Below are positions 40,220-48,645 of a stretch of DNA of 64,000 bases, piece by piece (the stretch's first letter is position 1; each line of letters starts with the position of its first letter). The position numbers and the translations under genes are program-made. The notes under the pieces were generated by a model. The model was not told the DNA's origin. It saw only the letters and a program-made list of their open reading frames with translations, and ran no database searches. This DNA is from Amycolatopsis regifaucium (GTDB taxonomy: Bacteria > Actinomycetota > Actinomycetes > Mycobacteriales > Pseudonocardiaceae). The stretch spans positions 1 to 64,000 of the forward strand of contig NZ_LQCI01000049.1 of assembly GCF_001613935.1 (NCBI RefSeq), given 5' to 3'.

Positions 40220-41400
40220 CAGGAGGCGACCGCTTCCAGTTTGGCGAGTTCGTCGATGAGGAGTTCGCCCTGTCCGTGGATGTTGCCGATGGCGACCAGC
40301 GACGCCTGCCGGTCGATACCGCCGACGATCTTGCGCAGCAGCTCCTCCGGCGGTCGCGAGCCACCGAGGTCGAGGACGCGGTCCTGCCATTCGCTCGGGA
40401 TCGCGTTCCGCGCACTGCGCGTCGGGTCGCCGATCAGCACCACCCGGTCCGGGGCGATCCGCGGGATCAGCGCGCCCATCTGGCCGTTGCGCTCGACCCG
40501 GTCGGGGCGGCAGTTGATGATCACGTGGAGCGGATCGGCGATCGCGCCCTGCGCGCGGAGCTGGTCGATGTTCATCAGTGTCGATTCGGGGTCGTTCGCG
40601 GCGAAGACGTTCGCGAAGCGGAGCTTTCGGCGCCCCGCGCGGTAGTGGTGGACCTGGAGGACGCCGGGGTCGGGTGGGGCGGCCCACATGCCTTCGAGCG
40701 CCAGCCGCCGGTTGACCTTGAGGAGGTCGGCGACGGCCAGCGCGATGGCGACGTTCTCCTTGAACGTGATCCAGCTGAACCCGCGCATCTCCTCGTCGGT
40801 GACCGTTTCGGGGTCGACGGCGATCAGACGGCAGTTCCGCTTGTCCGCCTCCTCCTGGAGGATCGCGAGCCGGTCCTTCTCCGCGGTGAGGCAGATCCCG
40901 CCGATCGGCATCGAGCGGCTCAGCGAGCGCGCGACGTCGTCCAGCGTCGGGCCCATCTCGGCGAGGTGGTCCTCGCGGACGTTGCAGAGCACGCCGATGG
41001 TGGACCGGATCAGCTTGCTCTGGTTGATCTCCTGGAGGTCCGGCATGACGGCCATGCACTCGATCACCAGCGCGTCCGGCCGGTACGCGGCGGCGCGGCG
41101 CACGATGCCGATCTGCTCGACGACGTTGGCGATGCCGAACTTGCGGTAGACCGGCTCTTCGCTGCCGTCGGGGTGGATGAACCGGGCCGCGGTGCCGGTG
41201 GTCTTCGCGGTCGTCACCAGCCCCCCGCCGCGGAGCGCGCCCGCGCAGAGACGGGTGATCGACGATTTGCCGCGAATGCCGTTGACCAGCACCCGCGTCG
41301 GGATGCTGTGCAGGTTCCGGTAATGGTTGCGCTGCTCGGCGATCCCGGCGGCCAGCATCGCCGCCGACGCGGTGAGCAGTACGAAGTAAAGAAACGTCAC
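40219..41400 (-). CDS. capB: Poly-gamma-glutamate synthase CapB/PgsB-like
   Basis: A 393-aa Mur-ligase-like ATP-dependent amide ligase. After an N-terminal membrane helix (FLYFVLLTASAAMLAAGIAE) come the P-loop VNGIRGKSSITRLCAGAL, TTAKTTGTAARFI, ALVIECMAVMPDLQ and STIGVLCNVREDHLAEMGPT, as in PgsB/CapB. It would join glutamate (or a similar amino acid) through gamma-carboxyl groups. GTG 41400 overlaps the preceding gene's stop (GTGA). No CapA/PgsA homolog is in the window. Confidence 0.9.
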   Translation of the reverse strand: MTFLYFVLLTASAAMLAAGIAEQRNHYRNLHSIPTRVLVNGIRGKSSITRLCAGALRGGGLVTTAKTTGTAARFIHPDGSEEPVYRKFGIANVVEQIGIVRRAAAYRPDALVIECMAVMPDLQEINQSKLIRSTIGVLCNVREDHLAEMGPTLDDVARSLSRSMPIGGICLTAEKDRLAILQEEADKRNCRLIAVDPETVTDEEMRGFSWITFKENVAIALAVADLLKVNRRLALEGMWAAPPDPGVLQVHHYRAGRRKLRFANVFAANDPESTLMNIDQLRAQGAIADPLHVIINCRPDRVERNGQMGALIPRIAPDRVVLIGDPTRSARNAIPSEWQDRVLDLGGSRPPEELLRKIVGGIDRQASLVAIGNIHGQGELLIDELAKLEAVAS

Positions 41401-43796
41401 TTCGGGCTCCGGCCCCGTTCGGCCAGGTGTGGTTGCCGGCTTTCGCCCGGCCCTCGCTGGCGTCGTGGCGCCCGCGGCTGTTCCGGCCGGGGTTCGTCGC
41501 GGGCGGCCCGGGGGAGGTCGCGGTGCGGCCGCGCCGGGCGACGGGGCGCGACACGCGGTTCTGGTCGCCGTTCGGCCTTGGGCGCGTCCTTCACCCGCTG
41601 GAGCAGCGCGGTCTCGTCGGTCGCCGCGCCCGCCGGACGCCGGACCTCGCCGAGACGCGCCTTGCCTTCGGTCAACGCCTGGCGGCAGATCTCGACGCAG
41701 GAGGCGATGCTGCCGATCTCGTCCTGGCGCTGCGGGTAGACCACGGCACCCATCCCGATGCCCTTGGCGATCGGCACGGCGGATTCCGCGACGCGCCGCA
41801 GCGGCCGGATGACGACGAGCAGATGCCAGGCGAACAACATCAGCGCGACGACGGCGGTCAGGAGCGCGGCCACGCGGGCACCCGCCCGCACCGTGTTGTC
41901 CGCGACGCCGAGCGAGCCGATCGGCTGCTCGGCGACGACGACCCACTTCAGCTCGGCCACACTGCCCTCGCCGGCGAGGCGCTCCGCCGCGACCAGGGTC
42001 GTCGACGTGGTTTCACGGGCGTCCTCACCGGTCTGCGCGGTGGTGAAGTTCTTGACCAAGACGGGGTCGGTGAGCTGGGAGAAGGCGAAGTAGCCCTCGG
42101 TGTCGGCGATGGTGCGCTTGCCTTCGTCGACCACGCGGACCCGGCCGCCCGCCGAGCCGAGCATCGAAGCCATCCGCGGCACGTCGTATTCGCCGACCAG
42201 GACCTGTGCCGAATCCGGCAGATGCGTGAAGGCGTAGACCACGGGCACCCGGCCACTGGTGTTGTGCTGGCGCAGGCCCGCGCCGTCGGGCAGCTTGCCC
42301 GGATCGCGCAGTGCCTCACGCCCGGCCGACTGGAGCACCCCGCCGTCGGCGTCGGTCAGGTAGACGCTGCGGAACCGGCTCTCGTTCATGGCGAGCTGCT
42401 CGAGCATGCCGCGCAGCTGATCCGGTTGCTTGCCCGCGCTGAGCCTCGCGACGGCCCGAAGGTCACCGAGGCCCTGCGAGAGGCTTCGGCGCAGCGTGTC
42501 GGCCGAGTGCGTGACGCGGCCGCCGTACTCGCTCAGCACGGTGGGCGAGACGGCGGCGTTCTGGCGACCGAGGGTCGCGGCGACGGTGACCGACCAGCCG
42601 AGCAGCGCCAGGGAAACGAGCGCGACGACGGCCTGTGCGGAGATGAACGGCTTGACCTTGGCGCCGACCTTGCGCCGCCTCAGCTTCGACCGGCAGCGCT
42701 CGACGGCACGGGTCAGCCGGTTCACCTCGTGGACGCGGGATTGGCGCACCGGCCGGTCGAGCACCCCCGCCGCGACGGCGAGCGCGTCGGCGCGCAGGCG
42801 CAGGATCGGCGCGACGACCGTACGCCGCAGCAGCACGAAACCGCCGACGGCGAGGACCAGCAGCGCGGCGGCCGGGATCAGGCCCGGCCAGCGCGCGGGG
42901 ACCGGTTCGACCGGGAAGCGGCTGATGGTGACGGCGGTCAGCCCGAGACTGCCCGCGGTGCCGTCCGAGGTCACCGGGGCGAAGGACACGACCGGCGCGA
43001 TCCGCTTGTCCGGTTTGGTGGGTTCGGCCATCGCTTCACCGGTGAACGCGCCCGATTCCCCGGCGGCCCCGGCGGCGGTGGCGCGGGTGAGGAGCTCCTG
43101 TGCCGTCTTGTCGTTCTCGGGTATTTCGGCGCCGTACGAGTAGAGCAGCGCGCCGTCCGGGGTGACCAGCCGGAGCTGTTGTTTCGCGTCCTTGTCGAGC
43201 TCCGGCTGCACACCGCGCAGCGCGGTCGAGACGACGAGGAGCTTGCCCGCTCGGGCACCGGTGAGCGGGAGCGCCGTGAGGACGAGCGGCGAGTCGCCGG
43301 GCCGGGCGATCGGGCGGACCGTGAGTGTGGAGACGGCGACGTCGCGAAGGCTTTCGACGGCCACCGGTTCGCCGTGCGTGGCCAGGACCTTCCGGGCGGC
43401 GGGGTCGAAGACGACGATGCCGCGCCAATCCGGATACGTCTCGCCGAGGCGGTTGAGGACGGCTTCGTCGTCGGTGTTGTCGAACAGCCCGGAGCCGGTG
43501 CTGACCTGCAGATCGCTGGCGGCGGTGGTGGCGGAGGTGGCCAGCGCCTGCGCGAGGGCGACGGTCGCGCGCCGCTGGCCCTCGGTGACCTCGTGCGGGA
43601 CGAGGTCACCGGATTTCCCGCCGATAGCCGAAAGCGGACCGGAGGTGGACAGATAAAGGGCGGTGAAGGCGGTGATCAGCAACAGCAGGACGAAACCCGT
43701 GGCGGACGCCACTCCCACGCCACGCGGAAAGCCCGCCTCGGGGATCTGATCGCGAAGCCGCGCCACCGGGTCGAGCTGGTCCTTTTGCCGATTCAC
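41397..43796 (-). CDS. Double extracellular-sensor/HAMP-like membrane protein without output domain
   Basis: A 799-aa protein made of two tandem receptor modules. TM1 is at residues ~27-49, an extracellular domain follows to ~300, TM2 ~303-323 and a HAMP-like stretch to ~376. Then TM3 ~384-405, a second extracellular domain, TM4 ~641-663 and a second HAMP-like stretch to ~712. The tail (~715-799) is Pro/Arg-rich and probably disordered. The extracellular parts look like Cache/PDC folds (DWRGIVVFDPAARKVLATHGEP; SRFRSVYLTDADGGVLQSAG). There is no kinase, cyclase or methyl-accepting domain. First gene of the capB-capC operon. Confidence 0.75.
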   Translation of the reverse strand: MNRQKDQLDPVARLRDQIPEAGFPRGVGVASATGFVLLLLITAFTALYLSTSGPLSAIGGKSGDLVPHEVTEGQRRATVALAQALATSATTAASDLQVSTGSGLFDNTDDEAVLNRLGETYPDWRGIVVFDPAARKVLATHGEPVAVESLRDVAVSTLTVRPIARPGDSPLVLTALPLTGARAGKLLVVSTALRGVQPELDKDAKQQLRLVTPDGALLYSYGAEIPENDKTAQELLTRATAAGAAGESGAFTGEAMAEPTKPDKRIAPVVSFAPVTSDGTAGSLGLTAVTISRFPVEPVPARWPGLIPAAALLVLAVGGFVLLRRTVVAPILRLRADALAVAAGVLDRPVRQSRVHEVNRLTRAVERCRSKLRRRKVGAKVKPFISAQAVVALVSLALLGWSVTVAATLGRQNAAVSPTVLSEYGGRVTHSADTLRRSLSQGLGDLRAVARLSAGKQPDQLRGMLEQLAMNESRFRSVYLTDADGGVLQSAGREALRDPGKLPDGAGLRQHNTSGRVPVVYAFTHLPDSAQVLVGEYDVPRMASMLGSAGGRVRVVDEGKRTIADTEGYFAFSQLTDPVLVKNFTTAQTGEDARETTSTTLVAAERLAGEGSVAELKWVVVAEQPIGSLGVADNTVRAGARVAALLTAVVALMLFAWHLLVVIRPLRRVAESAVPIAKGIGMGAVVYPQRQDEIGSIASCVEICRQALTEGKARLGEVRRPAGAATDETALLQRVKDAPKAERRPEPRVAPRRPARPHRDLPRAARDEPRPEQPRAPRRQRGPGESRQPHLAERGRSPK

Positions 43797-43979
43797 CTGG
43801 CCCCCAGGCCTTTCAGTTCGAAGATCGGGGGTGATCGCGGCCCTGATCGGCCACTAGCGCAACCCGCACCCAATCGGGTTACACGCGGATATCAAATTTG
43901 CCCTCAGTGACGTTACAACTCACTCATCGGGCCAAATCGCGGCTAAGGCTACCTATTCGGGTGAGCCAGTAGGCTTCGG

Positions 43980-44900
43980 GTGGTGATCAGCCGAAAACGG
44001 ATGTTGCTCAGCGTGACCGGTATCGCCGTCGCGCTGGCCCTGGTGCTGACGCTCGTGCTGATCCTCGGCGAGGACGAGTCGCCCAAGCCCGGTCCGCCGC
44101 CGGACGGGAGCCTGCGTTCCGTGATCGCCGGGTTCACCTCGGCACTCTCCGCCGAGCAGGATCACCGTTCGCCGAAAGCCGACGAACGTCGTGAAGCGGC
44201 TGCCGGTTTCACCACACTGCTGGACGCCGGGCGCGCGACGCCGTCCGATCTCGAGAAGCTCGGGTTCTCGGTGCGGGACGGCGTGGACGCGGACACCGGG
44301 CGGCCGTACACGATCGCCACGAACGAGTCCGGCACCGAGCGGGCATGGGGGCTGTACCTGATCGACCGCTCCGCGCCGGCGTCACTCGTCATCGAGGTCC
44401 CGCATCCGGCGTCGGACCTGAAGACGGAGTTGTTCGGCCTCGACTACTTCCAGCGGGTCCCGGGCGCGGTCCTGCTGATCGCGGGCGCGCACCGGAAGGC
44501 CGACGACGGCCACGCCGATGTCGCGCATGAAGTGGACTCGGTGTTCCACGTCGTGGCCGCGACCCTCGCCGGACGCGGGATGACACAGGTACAGCTGCAC
44601 GGGTTCGACGACCAGAACATGCCGGACGACGACATCGTGCTGTCGTCGGGAATGTCGATGGCCGGAGATCCCATCCGGCGCGCGGCGGACCGGCTCGCCG
44701 GCGGTGGGTTCTCGGTTTGCCGGGCGTGGACCTCCTCGTGCGGCGCGCTGGAAGGGATGAAGAACGTCCAGGGCAAGGCCGCGGCCGAGGAAGGCACGGC
44801 CTTCCTGCACGTGGAGATGAGCCGCACCGTCCGCGAGTCCGGCACCGCCCGCGCCGACGTGATCCGGGCCCTCACCGAAGCCGACCTCCGCAAGCCCTGA
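43980..44900 (+). CDS. Membrane-anchored candidate zinc amidohydrolase/PGA hydrolase-like protein
   Basis: A 306-aa protein with an N-terminal anchor (MLLSVTGIAVALALVLTLVL) and an extracellular domain. SLVIEVPHPASDLKTELFG, TQVQLHGFDDQNMPDDD and TAFLHVEMSRTVRESG hold His and Glu residues in the order seen in N-formylglutamate amidohydrolase and phage poly-gamma-glutamate hydrolases. It is divergent from the capB-type operon (183-bp gap), consistent with cutting or trimming the same polymer. The family call is tentative. GTG 43980, GTG 43983 and ATG 44001 are all possible starts. Confidence 0.5.
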   Translation: MVISRKRMLLSVTGIAVALALVLTLVLILGEDESPKPGPPPDGSLRSVIAGFTSALSAEQDHRSPKADERREAAAGFTTLLDAGRATPSDLEKLGFSVRDGVDADTGRPYTIATNESGTERAWGLYLIDRSAPASLVIEVPHPASDLKTELFGLDYFQRVPGAVLLIAGAHRKADDGHADVAHEVDSVFHVVAATLAGRGMTQVQLHGFDDQNMPDDDIVLSSGMSMAGDPIRRAADRLAGGGFSVCRAWTSSCGALEGMKNVQGKAAAEEGTAFLHVEMSRTVRESGTARADVIRALTEADLRKP

Positions 44901-45012
44901 GCCACGGGCGGCCGCAACCGCGTCAAACGCCTGCCCCGCACACCGACTACCCTGGAAAGCCGCCGGTCCGTACCGGCTCGCCACAAACGACCCAGCTGGA
45001 GCGTGCACACCC

Positions 45013-46554
45013 GTGTTCGACACCCTCTCCGATCGGCTCACGTCCGCCCTGCAGACCCTGTCGCGCAAGGGCAGGCTCTCCGACGCCGACATCGACGCCA
45101 CCGCGCGTGAGATCCGGATCGCGCTGCTCGAAGCGGATGTCGCGCTGCAGGTGGTCAAGGACTTCATCGCCCGCATCAAGGACCGCGCCAAGGGCGCCGA
45201 GGTGCACGGTGCGCTGAACCCGGCGCAGCAGGTCATCAAGATCGTCAACGAGGAACTGGTCACCATCCTCGGCGGCGAGACCAGGCGGCTGTCGTTCGCG
45301 AAGAACCCGCCGACGGTCATCATGCTCGCGGGTCTGCAGGGTGCCGGTAAGACCACCCTCGCCGGAAAGCTCGCGCTGTGGCTGAAGAAGCAGGGACACG
45401 CGCCGCTGCTGGTCGCCTGTGACCTCCAGCGCCCCAACGCCGTCACGCAGCTGCAGGTCGTTGGCGAGCGCGCGGGCGTCACCACATTCGCGCCCGAACC
45501 CGGCAACGGCGTCGGCGACCCGGTCGACGTCGCCCGCCGCGCCATCGACGAGGCCAAGCGCGCCCAGCACGACATCGTCCTCGTCGACACCGCCGGTCGT
45601 CTCGGTGTCGACGAAGAGCTGATGAAGCAGGCCGCGGACATCCGCGACGCCGTGTCGCCGGACGAGACGCTGTTCGTCGTCGACGCGATGATCGGTCAGG
45701 ACGCGGTCACCACGGCCGAGGCGTTCCGCGACGGCGTCGGGTTCAGCGGCGTCGTGCTCACCAAACTCGACGGTGACGCCCGCGGTGGTGCCGCGCTCTC
45801 GGTCCGCCAGGTCACCGGCCAGCCGATCCTGTTCGCGTCGAACGGTGAGAAGCTCGAGGACTTCGACCTCTTCCACCCGGACCGGATGGCCAGCCGGATC
45901 CTCGGCATGGGCGACGTGCTCAGCCTCATCGAGCAGGCCGAGGAGCATTTCGACCAGGAGAAGGCCGAGCAGACCGCGGCCAAGCTCGGCAGCGGCCAGC
46001 TCACCCTGGAGGACTTCCTCGAGCAGATGCTCGCGGTCCGCAAGATGGGCCCGATCGGCAACCTGCTCGGCATGCTGCCCGGCGCCGGGCAGATGAAGGA
46101 CCAGCTCGCGCAGGTCGACGACAAGCACCTCGACAAGCTGCAGGCGATCATCCGCGGGATGACCCCCGCCGAACGCGACGACCCGAAGATGATCAACGCT
46201 TCGCGCCGCCTGCGGATCGCGAAGGGGTCCGGCGTCGCCGTCCGCGACGTCAACGAACTGGTCAACCGGTTCTTCGAGGCGCGCAAGATGATGGCGCAGA
46301 TGGCCGGCCGCTTCGGCTTCGGCGGCGGAGGCGGCAGCAAGAACCGCAAGGGCAAGAAGGGGAAGAAGGGCAAGGGGCGCGGCCCGACGCAGCCCAAGGT
46401 CCGCGGCGGCTTCCCCGGCGGCATGCCGATGTTGCCCCCGGGCGGGATGCCCGGCGGCCCCGGCGGCGGCATGCCCGACCTCTCCCAGCTCGGCGGGATG
46501 AACGACGTACCGGGCTTCGACCCCAAGAAGTTCAAGTTCCCGAAGGACAAGTAG
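45013..46554 (+). CDS. ffh: Signal recognition particle protein Ffh
   Basis: A 513-aa SRP54 protein. The N domain is at residues 1-90. The G domain has P-loop GLQGAGKTTLAGKLA (~107), DTAGRLGVDEELMKQ and TKLDGDARGGAAL. The methionine-rich M domain (LEQMLAVRKMGPIGNLLGMLPG ... RKMMAQMAGRFG) binds 4.5S RNA and signal peptides. A Gly/Lys/Pro-rich tail (GGGGGSKNRKGKKGKKGKGR...) extends it, as in other actinobacteria. It works with FtsY (3033-4361). The next gene starts 2 bp after its stop. Confidence 0.96.
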   Translation: MFDTLSDRLTSALQTLSRKGRLSDADIDATAREIRIALLEADVALQVVKDFIARIKDRAKGAEVHGALNPAQQVIKIVNEELVTILGGETRRLSFAKNPPTVIMLAGLQGAGKTTLAGKLALWLKKQGHAPLLVACDLQRPNAVTQLQVVGERAGVTTFAPEPGNGVGDPVDVARRAIDEAKRAQHDIVLVDTAGRLGVDEELMKQAADIRDAVSPDETLFVVDAMIGQDAVTTAEAFRDGVGFSGVVLTKLDGDARGGAALSVRQVTGQPILFASNGEKLEDFDLFHPDRMASRILGMGDVLSLIEQAEEHFDQEKAEQTAAKLGSGQLTLEDFLEQMLAVRKMGPIGNLLGMLPGAGQMKDQLAQVDDKHLDKLQAIIRGMTPAERDDPKMINASRRLRIAKGSGVAVRDVNELVNRFFEARKMMAQMAGRFGFGGGGGSKNRKGKKGKKGKGRGPTQPKVRGGFPGGMPMLPPGGMPGGPGGGMPDLSQLGGMNDVPGFDPKKFKFPKDK

Positions 46555-46556
46555 GC

Positions 46557-47630
46557 GTGGAGGCGCTGCACCTGGCGGGCGTCGTCCTGCCGGACGGCGA
46601 GCACCGCGAGCTGTGGATCACCGGCGGCCGGATCACGAGTGAACCGGTCGCCGGAGCGGAAACCGTTGTCCGGGAAGGCTTTCTCGTGCCCGGGCTGGTC
46701 GACGCGCATTGCCATCCCGGCATCGGGGTCGGCGGCGCCACCACCCTCGAAGAGGCCGCCGACCAGGCGATCACCGATCGCGACGCCGGAACCCTGCTGA
46801 TCCGCGACTGCGGGCTGCCGATCGACGTCCGGCCGTTGCAGGAACGCGCCGACCTGCCGCGGATCATCCGCGCCGGACGGCATCTGGCCCTGCGCAAGCG
46901 CTACATCCCCGGTCTCGGCATCGAACTCGACGACCCTGCCGAACTGCCGAAGGCGGTCGCCGAGCAGGCCCGCGACGGCGACGGCTGGGTCAAACTCGTC
47001 GGCGACTGGATCGACCGCGGCATCGGCGATCTCGCGCCGCTCTGGCCCGATGACGTCCTCGCCGAGGCCATCGCCGTCGCGCACGCCGAGGGCGCCAAGG
47101 TGACGGCGCACGTGTTCGGCCAGGCCGCGTTGCCCGGCTTGATCGACGCGGGGATCGACTGTCTGGAGCACGGCACCGAACTTTCGGCCGATCAGCTGGA
47201 TGTCCTCGCCGAACGCGGTATCGCGCTCGTGCCGACGCTGATCAACATCGAGAACTTCCCCGGAATCGCCGACAAGGCGGGCAAATACCCGGTGTACGCC
47301 GACCACATGCGGGCATTGCACGCCGGTGTGGGGCAGATGGTGTCGACGGCGATCGAGGCGGGCGTGCGGGTGTACGCCGGTAGCGACGCGGGCGGCATGG
47401 TCGAACACGGCAGGCTCGTCGACGAGATCGAGGCACTCCACAAGGCGGGCATGTCCGCCGGACAGGCGCTGGCTTCGGCTTCGTGGGCGGCCCGCGAATG
47501 GCTTGGCGTGCCAGGAATCGTCGATGGCGCTTCGGCCGATCTGCTGGTCTACCCGTCCGATCCGCGTGAGGATCTCGCGGTGCTGCGGCATCCGAGTCAC
47601 ATCGTCCTGCGTGGCAAGATCTACGCCTGA
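46557..47630 (+). CDS. Amidohydrolase family protein
   Basis: A 357-aa metal-dependent hydrolase. GFLVPGLVDAHCHPGIGVGG gives the HxH metal site near residue 52. GWVKLVGDWIDRG supplies the Lys region, TAHVFGQAALPGLIDAGIDCLEHGTEL the later His residues, and YAGSDAGGMVEHGRL the final Asp. It resembles imidazolonepropionase/prolidase-type amidohydrolases. The substrate is unknown. It begins 2 bp after ffh and ends 42 bp before a CPBP protease gene. Confidence 0.8.
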   Translation: MEALHLAGVVLPDGEHRELWITGGRITSEPVAGAETVVREGFLVPGLVDAHCHPGIGVGGATTLEEAADQAITDRDAGTLLIRDCGLPIDVRPLQERADLPRIIRAGRHLALRKRYIPGLGIELDDPAELPKAVAEQARDGDGWVKLVGDWIDRGIGDLAPLWPDDVLAEAIAVAHAEGAKVTAHVFGQAALPGLIDAGIDCLEHGTELSADQLDVLAERGIALVPTLINIENFPGIADKAGKYPVYADHMRALHAGVGQMVSTAIEAGVRVYAGSDAGGMVEHGRLVDEIEALHKAGMSAGQALASASWAAREWLGVPGIVDGASADLLVYPSDPREDLAVLRHPSHIVLRGKIYA

Positions 47631-47672
47631 CCCGACTCCACCCGTGACCGGAGCGGTGCTTAGCGTGGAGGC

Positions 47673-48446
47673 GTGGTGGACGACGGGCAGGCTCGCGAGC
47701 GTCTGGTGCTCGGAGCGCACTGGGGATTCGTAGCGTTCTTCGCGGGCATCGCCGGATACCACCTCGTCACTCTCGTCATGAGTTTCCTGATGTCGGGCCG
47801 CTTCGGCGGCTACGACCCGCTCGAACTCCGCGACGTCGGCCCGCTGCTGATCCTCGCGTTCCTCCCGACCCTCGTGCTCGGCCTCGGCCCCGTGGCCGGT
47901 TCCCGGGTCTGGGGACGAGGACTCCGCGCGGACTTCGGCCTCAAACCCACGTGGCGTGACGTCCGGATCGGGCTCGCCTGCGGGGCGGCCGCGCTCGCCG
48001 CCGGCTACCTCCTCAACCTGCTCCTGCTCGCCGTCTACGGGACCGACAGCACCGACAGGACCATTTCCGACGTCTCGCCCGGCCCGATCACGGAACTGTC
48101 CGGCACCACCGAAGGCGACACCGTCTGGCTGGTGGTCGCCGCGGCCATCGTCGTCTTCGCCGCCCCGGTCACCGAAGAACTGCTCTTCCGCGGCACGCTC
48201 TGGAACGCGATGGGCTTCCACCGGTTGCCCTCATGGGTGATCCTGTTGGTCACCGCGCTGGTGTTCGCCCAGTTGCACGGGGAGGCCGCGCGCACGATCG
48301 CGCTGTTCGGCCAGGGCATCGCGATCGGCCTCGCCCGCTATCTTTCGGGCCGGGTGAGCGCGGCGGTCATCGCGCACGCGGCCAACAACCTCCCACCGGC
48401 GGTATTGCTCTTCAGCGGAGGGGTGATCGCCAGTCCTGGCGGCTAG
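47673..48446 (+). CDS. CPBP family intramembrane metalloprotease
   Basis: A 257-aa CAAX-protease/bacteriocin-processing type membrane protein. The glutamate motif is APVTEELLFRGTLWNAMGF. The second motif is VFAQLHGEAAR, and HAANNLPPAVLLF is the last. Several hydrophobic helices carry these sites. Its TAG stop is part of the terminal repeat of the MITE at 48443-48607, so the last residue(s) may have changed when the element inserted. A second CPBP gene follows the element. Confidence 0.83.
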   Translation: MVDDGQARERLVLGAHWGFVAFFAGIAGYHLVTLVMSFLMSGRFGGYDPLELRDVGPLLILAFLPTLVLGLGPVAGSRVWGRGLRADFGLKPTWRDVRIGLACGAAALAAGYLLNLLLLAVYGTDSTDRTISDVSPGPITELSGTTEGDTVWLVVAAAIVVFAAPVTEELLFRGTLWNAMGFHRLPSWVILLVTALVFAQLHGEAARTIALFGQGIAIGLARYLSGRVSAAVIAHAANNLPPAVLLFSGGVIASPGG

Positions 48447-48607
48447 GGCGTGTCCGGCAAATCACGTCCCCGGCCTCCGCGCCCAGGCGGCCCCTGGCGG
48501 CACGGGCCCTTCGCCCGAGTACGCCCGGTACGAGGACGAAGGGCCCGCACCCCCAGGAACCACCTGGATCACGAAGTCCATGGAACAGATTCGCCGGACA
48601 CGCCCTA
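48443..48607. mobile_element. MITE, 165 bp with about 21-bp terminal inverted repeats
   Basis: The ends CTAGGGCGTGTCCGGCAAATC-type repeat (48443-48463) and its complement (48587-48607) agree at 20 of 21 positions. Inside is a second inverted repeat, GGGCCCTTCG / CGAAGGGCCC. No open frame is present. The GGGCGTGTCCGGC end is of the kind seen at actinobacterial IS5-like elements, and the outer CTAG could be a duplicated target. This is a non-autonomous transposon, inferred from structure. Confidence 0.75.
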
Positions 48608-48645
48608 GAGTCTGTGAGTAACCGAACGATCACCGGAGGATCGGC

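Noticed and set aside
46557..48221. Very long frame antisense to the amidohydrolase and CPBP genes
   Set aside because: It covers two plus-strand genes with clear catalytic motifs. The antisense translation has no domain and poor composition.
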